From Lachnospiraceae bacterium (GTDB taxonomy: Bacteria > Bacillota > Clostridia > Lachnospirales > Lachnospiraceae), in contig SVEE01000006.1 in NCBI GenBank assembly GCA_015057525.1, positions 1 through 64,000 of the forward strand: a stretch of 64,000 nt of DNA. Reading direction: 5' to 3'. Positions 17,723-27,098 of the stretch are shown in pieces. The notes under the pieces were generated by a model, which did not search any database, was not told the origin of the DNA, and was given only the letters and a program-made list of their open reading frames with translations. Both the position numbers and the translations under genes were made by a program. Position 1 is the first letter of the stretch, and every line of letters starts with the position of its first letter.

Positions 17723-19357
17723 CTAACCCATATTCTGATCTGCAATAAGACTATCAGCACCGTAAATTTTACGGAGCTTTGGCTTCTCAATTTTACCTGT
17801 TGCGTTACGTGGTATATCTGCGAAAATAACTTCCTTTGGACGCTTATATCTTGGCATTCCCATGCAGAACTCATCTATCTCTTCCCTAGTGCAAGTCATA
17901 CCATCCTTTATCTCTATGATAGCTGCCGTTTTCTCTCCCAGACGCTTATCTGAAAGACCAATAACAGCTACATCCTTAATCTTGTCATGCTTACGCAGGA
18001 AATCTTCTATCTGTACAGGGTAGATATTTTCACCACCGCTGACAATAACGTCCTTCTTTCTATCTACAAGGAAGATAAAGCCGTCATCATCAAGCATAGC
18101 CATATCTCCTGTATAGAGCCAGCCATCTTTAAGTACATCTGCTGTAGCCTTCTCGTCATTATAATAGCAAGTCATGACACCAGGTCCCTTAACACAGAGC
18201 TCACCAACATCACCCTGTGCAACCTCTGTACCATTCTCATCCACAATCTTGCATTCCCATCTGTAGCCAGGAACACCTATTGCACCAACTTTACGCTCGT
18301 TCTCCATACCAAGATGTACACATCCAGGACCTGTTGACTCAGAAAGACCATAGTTAGTATCATATGCGTGATTAGGGAAATATGACTTCCATCTCTTAAT
18401 AAGGGATGGTGGTACAGGCTGAGCACCTATGTGCATAAGTCTCCACTGTGAAAGTTCATAATCCTCTATCTTAAGTGTTCCTCTATCTATTTCATCTAAT
18501 ATATCCTGAGCCCAAGGTACCAAAAGCCATACTATTGTACAATGCTCCTTCGATACCGCATCTAAAATATGCTCTGGCTTTGTTCCCTTTAAAAGTACAG
18601 CCTTACTTCCTGCTACAAGGCTTCCCATCCAGTGGAATTTCGCACCTGTATGATACAGTGGTGGAATACAAAGGAAATTATCCTCTCTACCTGTCTCATG
18701 ATGCTTCTGCTCCATTTCAGCAGCCTGTGTAAGACTTAAATGTTTATGTAATATAGCTTTAGGAAACCCTGTTGTTCCTGACGAAAAGTAAATTGCACCG
18801 TAATCTTCCTCTGTTATCTCAATCTCAGGAGTCTGACTTGAACAGTCTGCAACAAGCTCCATATAGCTTTCTGCAAAGCTTGGACAATTGTCTCCTACAT
18901 ATATAAGAAGACGTCCCTTGCTAAGTCTTTCTGCGTTAGCTTCAATACGCCCAATGAAAGCAGGACCAAACACAATGATATCTACCTCTGCAAGCTCTGC
19001 ACAATAAAGTATCTCGTCTGCATCATATCTGAAGTTAAAAGGAACTGCTATTGCACCAGTCTTAAGCACACCAAAATATATTGGCAACCACTCAAGACAG
19101 TTGTACATGATAATAGCAACCTTATCTCCCTTCTTAACACCTCTGTTAATGAGCATATTGGCAAATCTGTTTGCCTTTTCGTTAAATACACTCCATGTAA
19201 TCTCTCTGCGATATGGTTCAAAGCTTGTAGGCTGAATTAATTCGTATTCTTTCCAAGTTGTTCTTCTTGTATCTTTTTCTTCTGGATTAAGCTCTACTAA
19301 AGCAACCTCGTTAGGGTAAAGCTTAGCATTTCTCTCCAAGTATTCCATTACTGGCAT
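17723..19357 (-). CDS. AMP-binding acyl-CoA synthetase
   Basis: A 544-residue class I adenylate-forming enzyme. The ATP-binding motif YFSSGTTGFPKA is intact, as are YGLSEST, the YTGD motif, DRKKDVIVSGGENIYPVQIE, and the C-terminal catalytic lysine context NATGKIEK. It should adenylate a carboxylic acid and form its CoA thioester. The overall pattern is that of fatty-acyl-CoA or long-chain-acid ligases (FadD/CaiC group). An insert near residues 28-50 with Thr/Arg (EEKDTRRTTWKEYELIQP) is unusual. Substrate unknown. It is monocistronic. Confidence 0.85.
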   Translation of the reverse strand: MPVMEYLERNAKLYPNEVALVELNPEEKDTRRTTWKEYELIQPTSFEPYRREITWSVFNEKANRFANMLINRGVKKGDKVAIIMYNCLEWLPIYFGVLKTGAIAVPFNFRYDADEILYCAELAEVDIIVFGPAFIGRIEANAERLSKGRLLIYVGDNCPSFAESYMELVADCSSQTPEIEITEEDYGAIYFSSGTTGFPKAILHKHLSLTQAAEMEQKHHETGREDNFLCIPPLYHTGAKFHWMGSLVAGSKAVLLKGTKPEHILDAVSKEHCTIVWLLVPWAQDILDEIDRGTLKIEDYELSQWRLMHIGAQPVPPSLIKRWKSYFPNHAYDTNYGLSESTGPGCVHLGMENERKVGAIGVPGYRWECKIVDENGTEVAQGDVGELCVKGPGVMTCYYNDEKATADVLKDGWLYTGDMAMLDDDGFIFLVDRKKDVIVSGGENIYPVQIEDFLRKHDKIKDVAVIGLSDKRLGEKTAAIIEIKDGMTCTREEIDEFCMGMPRYKRPKEVIFADIPRNATGKIEKPKLRKIYGADSLIADQNMG

Positions 19358-19503
19358 AATGTTTATATTCCTTTCTCAATATAGTAATTTGCGTAAATTA
19401 AATTTTTATTTTACACTTTAAAACTTTAACTCTTTTACCCGTTAAAGTACTATTAAATAAATTACCATAAGCACAAATAAAAGTCAACGAAACAAAGCAA
19501 GAA

Positions 19504-21309
19504 TCACGCATCAACTATTGTTCTTATATCTTCAAGTTTATAACGAAGTTTTTCTTGCCTTTTATGAATCTCCTCCAAGTTTTTAACAAGCTGAACGTGC
19601 TTCTCGTGAATATTTTGATATTCCTCAAGTTGATTTTCTAACTGACCAATCTCAACTTCAATCGATTTAATTTTCGTTCCATATTCAGAATGTTTCTCCG
19701 CTGGAATAGGCGTTCCAAAAAGCTTTTTTCGAAGTCTTTTTGTATTGTTATATATCCAATAGAATAGCAGTCCTCCTACCATCATAGTTATTATCAAAAT
19801 AATGGTAAATTTCAGCCAACGATTCAAAGCACGCCAAAATAACGCTTCCAAGAAACCAAAGGAAAGAGTCAGTGCCAAAACCACAGACAAAGGTGCCACA
19901 ATAAGCAATACAAACGCTAATCTATTTCTACTATATATTTTATTCACCTGCACATCCTTAAATTTCACATCCTCCAGTGAATTTTGTGTCTCTTTAAGCT
20001 TAGCCCTCGTACTGTTTAATTCTCCTGTACAATCAGGATATTTAGGCAAATTCATTTTTATTCTGGCTTCCTCATTATGACAAAGTGCTAAACCTTCTGT
20101 AAGAATATCTATCTCCCCAGAAAGTTCCTTCATAAGCTCATTATGCGCTAGTCTGGCAGTCTCCTCATCTGTAACTACAGGGGTTAATCCTAAGTTAGTA
20201 TTTCCCCATATTTTCTCCGACATAAAATCAGCATATTTTTTCATAGCAGAAAAATCATTTTCATTTTTTTTAGTTCTTATTCTCTTTAAAGTTTGGCCTA
20301 AAACATTACCAAGATTCATACTTTCAAGCTTAAGTAATTCTGCTTTAGGAAATTTCTCTCCTGTTATTTTGATAACTCTATATTTTTTTCTAAATGATGA
20401 TAAATCAAAATCTGTATAGCACTTGTTACTTCTATTTATATTTATTGTCAATATATGTCCTTTGCTACTACACTGGTCTTCAATTTGTTTTTCTACTTCT
20501 AACTGTGTGGTTTTCTCATCTGCGTTTATGTTTATTTCTTTATATTGTCTATAGGAATTTGGAACTAACTTTGCATTAGTAATAAATTCATCCACATATC
20601 CCTTTATAAACCCATGTGGACCAACTTCATCCACATCCATAGGTTCCAAAGAACCTGGATAATACACCTTGCCCGCCGGCTCACACATGTAGTTATGCAA
20701 ATGCCCTACACCAACATAATTAAATTTCTTAGCTTTGAATTCCTCAGGTTCAAAAGGTGAAACATCAGGGCCACCGCCATGACATAAAAGTATATTTACA
20801 CTTTTTAGATTTCTTATGAATATACCATCAATATCATTTCTTTCATTCTTAAAATTATATTGACATACCCCATATATATCTAAATTAAATTTTTCAAATC
20901 TGATACAATCTACGATGCCATCGCAAAACAACCTGTCTGCTTTTTCTTCAACATCCACAGGGTTGTTAAAATGTTCACCATTAAGCAAATAAAATCTTGA
21001 TGTGAAATTATAATCCCATATGTCCGAACCTCTGGTAATATAATCCTTTTCACCTGTAATATATATAATATTAGTATTAGTGAGACGAGAAAATAATTTG
21101 TCAACATAGAACAAATCCTTAGTGGTAGGTACATGGTCAAACAAATCCCCCGTAACAAAAATAAAATCCACCGGATTAAGCTCTGCATAATTTATAAACT
21201 CAGTAAATCCATCATATATTTCTCTAGCCGAATCTTCTGCCCAGGAAGTGCCTTCGTCGGGCATCTTGCCTAAGTGTACATCCGCAATATGTAAAAATTT
21301 CATTGACAT
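19504..21309 (-). CDS. SbcD-like DNA-repair nuclease domain fused to membrane segments and coiled coils
   Basis: The 601-residue protein begins with a calcineurin-like metallophosphoesterase domain (about 1-260) of the SbcD/Mre11/YhaO type: LHIADVHLGK, FIFVTGDLFDH, TGEKD (normally GNHD), LLCHGG and GVGHLHNY. Residues ~330-450 are helical. A coiled coil at ~415-460 is followed by two hydrophobic segments (about 465-490 and 500-525), then a second coiled coil to the end. In the related YhaO-YhaN pair the membrane segments sit in the partner ATPase; no SbcC/YhaN-like gene lies nearby. The ATG at 21309 is best placed after AAGGATAGA, but ATGs at 21324 and 21303 are possible. Confidence 0.65.
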   Translation of the reverse strand: MSMKFLHIADVHLGKMPDEGTSWAEDSAREIYDGFTEFINYAELNPVDFIFVTGDLFDHVPTTKDLFYVDKLFSRLTNTNIIYITGEKDYITRGSDIWDYNFTSRFYLLNGEHFNNPVDVEEKADRLFCDGIVDCIRFEKFNLDIYGVCQYNFKNERNDIDGIFIRNLKSVNILLCHGGGPDVSPFEPEEFKAKKFNYVGVGHLHNYMCEPAGKVYYPGSLEPMDVDEVGPHGFIKGYVDEFITNAKLVPNSYRQYKEININADEKTTQLEVEKQIEDQCSSKGHILTININRSNKCYTDFDLSSFRKKYRVIKITGEKFPKAELLKLESMNLGNVLGQTLKRIRTKKNENDFSAMKKYADFMSEKIWGNTNLGLTPVVTDEETARLAHNELMKELSGEIDILTEGLALCHNEEARIKMNLPKYPDCTGELNSTRAKLKETQNSLEDVKFKDVQVNKIYSRNRLAFVLLIVAPLSVVLALTLSFGFLEALFWRALNRWLKFTIILIITMMVGGLLFYWIYNNTKRLRKKLFGTPIPAEKHSEYGTKIKSIEVEIGQLENQLEEYQNIHEKHVQLVKNLEEIHKRQEKLRYKLEDIRTIVDA

Positions 21310-21491
21310 TCTATCCTTTTTCATTTTTTATAAACAAAACAATTATAACATAAATCTTAGAACTTTTATTAAGAATATAAATTTATATTGAATAAAAAGC
21401 AAAATTCATCTGACAGGGAATAAAGAATTGTTTTGGGAGGAAAAATATAGTATAATTTTTTTGTTGCAACGAGTCAACCATGGAGGAATAT

Positions 21492-22670
21492 ATGAACAAA
21501 AGAGTTATGTTGATTGCTAATTCAGCGTCAATGATAGACCATTTTAATAGAGATAATATTTCCATCTTGCAATCTATGGGCTGTGAAATTACAGTTGCCG
21601 CCAATTTTAAGGAAGGTAATTCAAGTTCAAAAGCCCGCGTAAAGGAATTCAAAAACGAGCTTACCGATAGTGGCATAGATGTAATTGATTTGCCTATTCC
21701 AAGAAAAGTAACTCAGTTAGGGAAGACTATGCGTTCTATTTCTATACTTAAAACGTATCTACGTAACAATCCATGTAAGCTTATTCATACACAAACACCA
21801 TTTGGCGGTGTCGTTGGACGACTTGCAGCAAAACATTTTAGAAAAACAGATAATACTAAAGTTATTTATTTTGCCCACGGATTTCATTTCTTCAAAGGGG
21901 CACCTAAGAAAAATTATCTGATTTATTACAACATCGAAAAATACTTATCAAAATATACTGACACATTAATCACACTTAACCATGAAGATTTCGAAGCTGC
22001 TTCTACCCATTTTAAACACACGGATGTTTCTTATGTTCCAGGGGTAGGCGTAGATACTGAATCGATTTATTCTTTATCCGTAAACGCTGATGCAAAGAAA
22101 AAAGAACTTAAGCTTCCAGCCGATAAAAAAATCATTCTTACTGTAGCTGAGCTTATTCACAGAAAAAATATAGAAGCTTCTATCAGAGCTTTTGCTGGGT
22201 CAAAACACAATGACTCAATATTAGTTATCTGTGGTAAAGGAGTCTTATTAAAAGAGCTTAAAGACTTAAGCAAGGAATTAGATATTTCTGACAGAGTACA
22301 TTTTCTAGGCTATAGAACTGATATTTTAGACATCTACAAAATCAGCGATTTATTTTTGTTTACCAGTCGTCAAGAGGGGCTTCCTGTTTCTATTATGCAG
22401 GCTATGGCAGCAGGGCTTCCTATTGTTGCCTCAGACATACGTGGCAACAGAGATTTGTTAAAACCATACGATGAATCTCTATCCAAGGATTACCTTGTTT
22501 CAGTAGATGACATTGAAGGTTTCACTAATCACATTGATACCATTTTATCAGACCAAGAGTTAATGTGCCGTATCGGCAGTGAAAACTACTCAAATTGCAA
22601 AAAATATTTTGATATAAGTATTGTGCATAAAGCCATGAAAAACATATACGAAAATTTATTAAACAATTAA
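21492..22670 (+). CDS. Glycosyltransferase family 4
   Basis: A 392-residue GT-B glycosyltransferase. The N-terminal domain has HTQTPFGGVVGRLAA; the C-terminal domain has the GT4 nucleotide-sugar region (ILTVAELIHRKNIEASIRAF, FLFTSRQEGLPVSIMQAMAAG). In the EX7E motif the second Glu appears as Gln (EGLPVSIMQ), a tolerated variant. It probably transfers a sugar in capsule, exopolysaccharide or teichoic-acid assembly. The ATG at 21492 has GGAGGAATAT in front; an in-frame ATG 12 bp earlier overlaps that ribosome site. A GT2 gene follows after 16 bp. Confidence 0.85.
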   Translation: MNKRVMLIANSASMIDHFNRDNISILQSMGCEITVAANFKEGNSSSKARVKEFKNELTDSGIDVIDLPIPRKVTQLGKTMRSISILKTYLRNNPCKLIHTQTPFGGVVGRLAAKHFRKTDNTKVIYFAHGFHFFKGAPKKNYLIYYNIEKYLSKYTDTLITLNHEDFEAASTHFKHTDVSYVPGVGVDTESIYSLSVNADAKKKELKLPADKKIILTVAELIHRKNIEASIRAFAGSKHNDSILVICGKGVLLKELKDLSKELDISDRVHFLGYRTDILDIYKISDLFLFTSRQEGLPVSIMQAMAAGLPIVASDIRGNRDLLKPYDESLSKDYLVSVDDIEGFTNHIDTILSDQELMCRIGSENYSNCKKYFDISIVHKAMKNIYENLLNN

Positions 22671-22686
22671 CTTACGAGGTATACTT

Positions 22687-23598
22687 ATGAACACAGTACA
22701 AGTTTTAGTCTCCACTTATAACGGAGAAGAATATATATGCAATCAGCTTAACAGCATACTTGAACAAAAGGATGTATCCGTTAAAATTCTCGTTCGTGAC
22801 GATGGTTCTACCGATTCAACACCTCAGATTTTACGGGAGTATGCCAATACTTACGAAAACATCACCTACATTCGAGGAAAAAACTGTGGTGTGGTAGCAT
22901 CATTCTTCCGTCTATTTGAATTAGCTGACCCTGAAGCTGATTACTATGCTCTAGCTGATCAGGATGACGTTTGGGATTTAGATAAGCTTAGTATAGCGTG
23001 TTCTAAACTGGATCAGCTTGATAGCAAGGACGAGCCATCTCTTTACTGTTGTGAAGCTGTCCTTACAGATAGCGAGATGAATCCAATCGGAACAATTGAC
23101 AATGATAGCAAATCAAAAATCACTCCGGATTTTAAAAATGCCTTAATAGAAAATATAGCACGAGGTGGCAGCTGTGTATTTAATCCAACTCTTATGCGCA
23201 GCGTGCAAATAGCTATGCCTAATGGTGTATATATGCACGATTGGTGGCTGTATCTTGTCGCATCCTGTTTTGGTACAGTTATACATGACCCGGAGGCCCA
23301 TTACAAATATAGACAGCACGAAGGTAATGTTCTAGGTGCTTCAACTTCCTTCTTCAACAAATTCAGAAGACGTTTAAGACAAAGTAAGGACAACAAAGGC
23401 CATATTGAGAAACAAATTCTTGCCTTCAACAGAATTTACACTGTTCCAGACGACAAAATAACATCTGTTAATGTGATTTTAAAGCACAAAACATCTACCA
23501 AATATCGTCTTAAAGGATTTTTCGGAAAATATGTTTTTAGGCAAAACAAACTTGATAACTTTATATTTAAGTTATTGTTTTTAACAAATCATTTATAA
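22687..23598 (+). CDS. Glycosyltransferase family 2 (rhamnosyltransferase-like)
   Basis: A 303-residue GT-A enzyme. The start VQVLVSTYNGEEYICNQLNSIL, the nucleotide-binding RDDGSTDST and the metal-binding ADQDDVWDLDKL are typical of GT2 proteins of the dTDP-rhamnosyltransferase group; MHDWWLYLVAS fits the acceptor side. No membrane segment is visible. It is co-transcribed with the GT4 gene 16 bp upstream and ends at a strong terminator. No other polysaccharide genes adjoin, so the pair is an isolated cell-surface glycosylation unit. Confidence 0.85.
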   Translation: MNTVQVLVSTYNGEEYICNQLNSILEQKDVSVKILVRDDGSTDSTPQILREYANTYENITYIRGKNCGVVASFFRLFELADPEADYYALADQDDVWDLDKLSIACSKLDQLDSKDEPSLYCCEAVLTDSEMNPIGTIDNDSKSKITPDFKNALIENIARGGSCVFNPTLMRSVQIAMPNGVYMHDWWLYLVASCFGTVIHDPEAHYKYRQHEGNVLGASTSFFNKFRRRLRQSKDNKGHIEKQILAFNRIYTVPDDKITSVNVILKHKTSTKYRLKGFFGKYVFRQNKLDNFIFKLLFLTNHL

Positions 23599-23641
23599 AA
23601 AACAAGGTCTAATGAAACCAGTTCATTAGACCTTGTTTTTT
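23597..23641. terminator. Bidirectional terminator
   Basis: AAAAAACAAGGTCTAATGAA and TTCATTAGACCTTGTTTTTT pair over 20 bp with a 5-nt loop, between the GT2 gene and convergent ilvE. Confidence 0.92.
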
Positions 23642-23649
23642 ATTTTAAA

Positions 23650-24672
23650 TTATTTAATTACCTTTATCCATCCCTCTGGGGCTTCAATACGACCCATCTG
23701 AATACCTGTAAGAGTATCATATAACTTCTTAGTTATAGGTCCCATCTCATTCATACCACTTGGGAAACAGATTTCTGTACCATGGTCATCAATCTTACCA
23801 ACTGGAGAAATAACAGCTGCTGTACCACATAAACCACACTCTGCAAAATCCTTAAGCTCATCTAAGTATACTTCTCTGTGCTCAACCTCCATACCAAGAT
23901 ACTTCTCAGCAACTATCATAAGTGAACGACGAGTAATAGAAGGAAGAATACTGTCTGACTTAGGAGTAACAAGCTTGCCATCTTTTGTAATGAAAATAAA
24001 GTTTGCTCCGCCAGTTTCCTCAACCTTTGTTCTAGTTGCTGGGTCAAGGTATAAGTTCTCAGAATATCCCTTGTTATGTGCATCTACAATAGCATGTAAA
24101 CTCATAGCATAGTTAAGCCCTGCCTTAATGTGTCCTGTTCCGTTAGGAGCTGCACGGTCAAAATCAGAAACTCTAATAACTATAGGCTTAGCACCACCCT
24201 TGAAATATGGTCCTACAGGTGTACAGAAAGCTCTAAACTGATACTCATCAGCAGGCTTAACACCAATAACAGGATTGCTACCAAACATGTATGGTCTGAT
24301 GTATAATGTAGCACCTGAACCATATGGTGGAACCCAATCAATATTAGCTTCTACAGTTTTAACAATTGCCTCTACCCACTTGTCTTCTGGATATACTGGC
24401 ATCTCAAGTCTTCTACAAGTATCTGCCATTCTCTGTGCATTTAAATCAGGACGGAAACATACAACATGTCCATCCTCAGTTGTATAAGCCTTAAGGCCTT
24501 CAAAACAAGTCTGTGCATACTGAAGAACACCAGCACACTCACTTATAGTAACTGTTGCATCATCAGTGATTATACCGTCATCCCATGCACCATCCTTGTA
24601 GTTAGATACGAATCTTTTGTCAGTCTGAATATAGCCAAATCCTAAATTCGACCAGTCAATATTCTTACTCAT
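23650..24672 (-). CDS. ilvE: Branched-chain amino acid aminotransferase
   Basis: A 340-residue fold-type IV PLP enzyme interconverting Leu, Ile and Val with their 2-keto acids. The PLP lysine lies in TGHIKAGLNYAMSLHA. Other family motifs are QTCFEGLKAY, RPYMFGSNPVIGV, the TKVEETGGANFIF substrate and PLP region, and GLCGTAAVISPVG. Length and motifs fit the longer, type II BCAT (eukaryote-like) group common in Firmicutes. GGGAAAGGGAG precedes the ATG. It works with leuA in branched-chain amino acid synthesis but is not linked to it here. Confidence 0.93.
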   Translation of the reverse strand: MSKNIDWSNLGFGYIQTDKRFVSNYKDGAWDDGIITDDATVTISECAGVLQYAQTCFEGLKAYTTEDGHVVCFRPDLNAQRMADTCRRLEMPVYPEDKWVEAIVKTVEANIDWVPPYGSGATLYIRPYMFGSNPVIGVKPADEYQFRAFCTPVGPYFKGGAKPIVIRVSDFDRAAPNGTGHIKAGLNYAMSLHAIVDAHNKGYSENLYLDPATRTKVEETGGANFIFITKDGKLVTPKSDSILPSITRRSLMIVAEKYLGMEVEHREVYLDELKDFAECGLCGTAAVISPVGKIDDHGTEICFPSGMNEMGPITKKLYDTLTGIQMGRIEAPEGWIKVIK

Positions 24673-24768
24673 AATATATACTCCCTTTCCCTAGTTAGTC
24701 TCAACATATACTCCCATTGTACCACCATGGAATAATTATGCAAGAAAAAAGTTAAGAATAATCTAATA

Positions 24769-25050
24769 TTAAACGTAAATTGCCAATATCACAGAAATAA
24801 TTATCTGTATCAACAAAAACACAGGAATAAGTATCTGAAATTTCAAATGCTTCGTCTTATGTCGAAAAATCTGCATACCTAAAAAACCGCCTAAACCACC
24901 AAAACAAAATGCCATTGTTATTAGCTGTTTTTCAGACACACGTCTTTTATTTTTTATGGCACATCTTTTGTCGTAGCCATATACTAAAAATGTTATAGCA
25001 TTATATACAACAAATATAATTATAAAACCAATTACCAAATTTTCTTTCAT
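24769..25050 (-). CDS. DUF1294 small membrane protein
   Basis: A 93-residue protein with two or three hydrophobic segments and the DUF1294 pattern: YGYDKRCAIKNKRRVSEKQL, then FCFGGLGGFLGMQIFRHKTKH. Function unknown. The ATG lies 3 bp after the ridA stop, with GAAGG as ribosome site inside the end of ridA, so it is translationally coupled to ridA. Confidence 0.8.
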   Translation of the reverse strand: MKENLVIGFIIIFVVYNAITFLVYGYDKRCAIKNKRRVSEKQLITMAFCFGGLGGFLGMQIFRHKTKHLKFQILIPVFLLIQIIISVILAIYV

Positions 25051-25053
25051 AGC

Positions 25054-25434
25054 TTATGCCTTCAAAGCTACAGCTTCGATTTCTATAAGTACATCCTTTG
25101 GAAGTCTTGCAACCTCAACACAAGAACGTGCAGGACAGTTTTCCTTAAAAAATGTAGAATACACCTCATTAACTGATGCAAAATCATTCATATCCTTTAT
25201 AAAAACTGTTGTTTTAATTACATTATCTGCATTAGAACCTGCTTCCTCTAAAAGAGCAATAAGATTTCCAATTGCCTGCTTAGCTTGAGCTTTGATATCC
25301 CCTGTCTCAAGCTCACCTGTCTCAGGAATAATTGGTATCATACCTGATGTATAAATCATATCTCCAACCACGACTGCCTGAGAATAAGGTCCTATCGCCG
25401 CTGGTGCCTTTGGTGTTGAAATAATAGTCTTCAT
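25054..25434 (-). CDS. ridA: RidA family reactive imine/enamine deaminase
   Basis: A 126-residue protein matching RidA over its full length. The conserved blocks are PAAIGPYSQAVVVGDMIYTSG, GTGE-type ELETGDIKAQAKQAIGNL, KTTVFIKDMNDF, the active-site Arg in CPARSCVEVARLPKD, and the terminal EIEAVA Glu. RidA hydrolyses 2-aminoacrylate and related imines released by PLP enzymes. GGAGG stands before the ATG. It is coupled to DUF1294 downstream and follows cvfB with an 11-bp gap, so the three probably form an operon. Confidence 0.93.
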   Translation of the reverse strand: MKTIISTPKAPAAIGPYSQAVVVGDMIYTSGMIPIIPETGELETGDIKAQAKQAIGNLIALLEEAGSNADNVIKTTVFIKDMNDFASVNEVYSTFFKENCPARSCVEVARLPKDVLIEIEAVALKA

Positions 25435-25444
25435 AAAATTCCTC

Positions 25445-26287
25445 CTAATTATCTATAATTTCTATGGTCTTCTCTGTAATTTTGATTCTGCCATCCTTGA
25501 GTAGCTTGCCAACAGCCCTCTTGAAAGCATTTTTACTAAGACCAAATTCTTTCTTAATCAAATCCTTATCTGCCTTATCATTAAAAGGTAACACTCCTTT
25601 ATAACTCTTAATGATATTATATACCATCTGACTATCGTCTTCCATCTGCTTATATGCAGGAGCTCGCATAGAAAGGTCTGCTTTCCCATCCTCACGAATA
25701 TTTACTATTCTTCCACTAACTTCATCTCCCGGAAATATCTTTCCGAACATCTCATTTTCATGGATAAGACCTGAATACTTATCATCAATGGCAACAAATG
25801 CCCCCAAACCTTTTTTGTATTCATAAACTGTACCTGTAAAACTTTGTCCCTTCTCGTATCCCTCTATTGGCACAAGATAGTTATATAATTTCATAGAAAC
25901 ACAAAGTCTGCCTGACTTATCCTCATACATCCTAACAAGATATTCCTTTCCTTCCTGAACCTTAGTAGTCTGTTCCTTAAAAGGAAGTAAAATATCTTTT
26001 TCCAGTCCCCAATCCATAAATGCTCCGATGGATGTGGCATTCTTCACACGAAGCTTTGCAATCTCACCCATAGTAATATATGGCTCGTTAATGGTTGCAA
26101 TAGGTCTATCCTGCGAATCTTTATATATAAAAACTCTTATTTCCGAACCAGCTTTAACATTGTCAGCAACTTGCTTTCGTGGAAGAAGTATAGTTTCTGC
26201 AGTTTTACTATCTTCCTCGCCCAAATACACTCCAAAATCCTTTGAGCGAATTACTTTTAACGTGTTCCATTTTCCTATTTCTATCAT
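25445..26287 (-). CDS. cvfB: CvfB-family S1 RNA-binding protein
   Basis: A 280-residue protein with the CvfB layout: tandem OB/S1-like domains (MIEIGKWNTLKVIRSKDFGVYLGE, then GEIAKLRVKNATSIGAFMDWGLEKDILLPFKEQ, then FTGTVYEYKKGLGAFVAIDDKYSGLIHENE) and a C-terminal winged helix (KKEFGLSKNAFKRAVGKLLKDGRI). CvfB binds RNA and affects virulence-factor expression in Staphylococcus. The ATG at 26287 has AGGAGG six bases upstream; the in-frame extension to 26353 runs into a terminator and is rejected. Confidence 0.88.
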   Translation of the reverse strand: MIEIGKWNTLKVIRSKDFGVYLGEEDSKTAETILLPRKQVADNVKAGSEIRVFIYKDSQDRPIATINEPYITMGEIAKLRVKNATSIGAFMDWGLEKDILLPFKEQTTKVQEGKEYLVRMYEDKSGRLCVSMKLYNYLVPIEGYEKGQSFTGTVYEYKKGLGAFVAIDDKYSGLIHENEMFGKIFPGDEVSGRIVNIREDGKADLSMRAPAYKQMEDDSQMVYNIIKSYKGVLPFNDKADKDLIKKEFGLSKNAFKRAVGKLLKDGRIKITEKTIEIIDN

Positions 26288-26341
26288 ATCCGTCCTCCTG
26301 TTTATACCAAGGTTTGCCCTGCAAACCTCTCTTACATTATA

Positions 26342-26364
26342 CAAAAAGACCACATAAGTGGTCT
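26342..26364 (-). terminator. Intrinsic terminator
   Basis: On the minus strand AGACCAC-TTAT-GTGGTCT is followed by TTTTTG. It ends the small gene upstream and is followed at once by TATAAT, a likely -10 for cvfB. Confidence 0.75.
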
Positions 26365-26369
26365 ATTTG

Positions 26370-26732
26370 TTATTTGCTCTTCTTGCCCTTTGCAGGCTTA
26401 TCTATTTTAAGTATCTTTTGTCTAATAAAAGCAACCTCTGCTTCGTTTGCAACCTCATATCCTAATTCTTTTAACTTCTCCTCAGAATTATTCAACGAAA
26501 ACACAGACATACCTTTCTCATTTAATTTCTCTTTATATCCATTATATACATCAACAACGGCATACACATCTTTTGTTCTTCTATCCGGGCTAGCCATAAC
26601 ATTTCTAATACACCAATCATCAATAGCAGCTCCTTTTTCAGGTGCTGGAACCAAATCACTGTTAACTTTTTTTATATAAATCTCATCAGTATGACAGATT
26701 GCCCAAGGCACTACATAAATTATGTTACTCAT
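26370..26732 (-). CDS. Hypothetical small cytoplasmic protein
   Basis: A 120-residue protein I do not recognise. It has no signal peptide or membrane segment, starts MSNIIYVVPWAICHTDEIYIKK and ends in a Lys-rich tail (KPAKGKKSK). The ATG at 26732 is chosen because TGGAGGAA precedes it. It appears to be monocistronic, with its own terminator. The mixed composition and good ribosome site support it being a real gene. Confidence 0.6.
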   Translation of the reverse strand: MSNIIYVVPWAICHTDEIYIKKVNSDLVPAPEKGAAIDDWCIRNVMASPDRRTKDVYAVVDVYNGYKEKLNEKGMSVFSLNNSEEKLKELGYEVANEAEVAFIRQKILKIDKPAKGKKSK

Positions 26733-26841
26733 TATATTTCCTCCAAAAGATATGTAACCAAGCACATAAGTACTAACAACACGTGAAATTCTATAGCATT
26801 TCTATATATTTGTCAAATACAAATATTTTTTTAAAAAATGC

Positions 26842-26870
26842 TTGCATTTTTTTATACCATCATATATAAT
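26842..26870 (+). promoter_or_regulatory. Promoter of tRNA-Gln
   Basis: TTGCAT (26842-26847), a 17-bp spacer and a perfect TATAAT (26865-26870) lie 12 bp before the tRNA. Confidence 0.8.
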
Positions 26871-26882
26871 AAGTCCTTGTGA

Positions 26883-26954
26883 TGGGCTATCGCCAAATGG
26901 TAAGGCACTGGACTCTGACTCCAGCATTTCAAGGTTCGAATCCTTGTAGCCCAG
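26883..26954 (+). tRNA. tRNA-Gln (anticodon CTG)
   Basis: The 72-nt cloverleaf folds with acceptor TGGGCTA/TAGCCCA, anticodon stem CTGGA/TCCAG around loop CTCTGAC (anticodon CTG), and T-arm with GTTCGAATC. The discriminator is G, as expected for Gln. CCA is not encoded. Confidence 0.93.
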
Positions 26955-26957
26955 CTT

Positions 26958-26990
26958 AAAGCAACCAAATATGGTTGCTTTTTTTGTTTT
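26958..26990 (+). terminator. Terminator of tRNA-Gln
   Basis: AAGCAACCA-AATA-TGGTTGCTT followed by a seven-base T-run. Confidence 0.9.
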
Positions 26991-27049
26991 GTAATCATAT
27001 ATATTCCCCTAATAAATTATAAAACTTCCTAAGCTATTTCTATAGAATA

Positions 27050-27079
27050 AAAAAGGCAACCATATAAGGTTGCCTTTTT
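27050..27079. terminator. Terminator downstream of the DUF4234 gene
   Basis: AAAAAGGCAACC and GGTTGCCTTTTT pair around a short loop; A and T runs on both sides make it potentially bidirectional, mainly serving the minus-strand gene cluster. Confidence 0.85.
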
Positions 27080-27098
27080 ATGTATATCTCTTACGAAA

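Noticed and set aside
26288-26353. Longer start for cvfB
   Set aside because: The extension runs into the terminator of the upstream gene; AGGAGG lies in front of the ATG at 26287.
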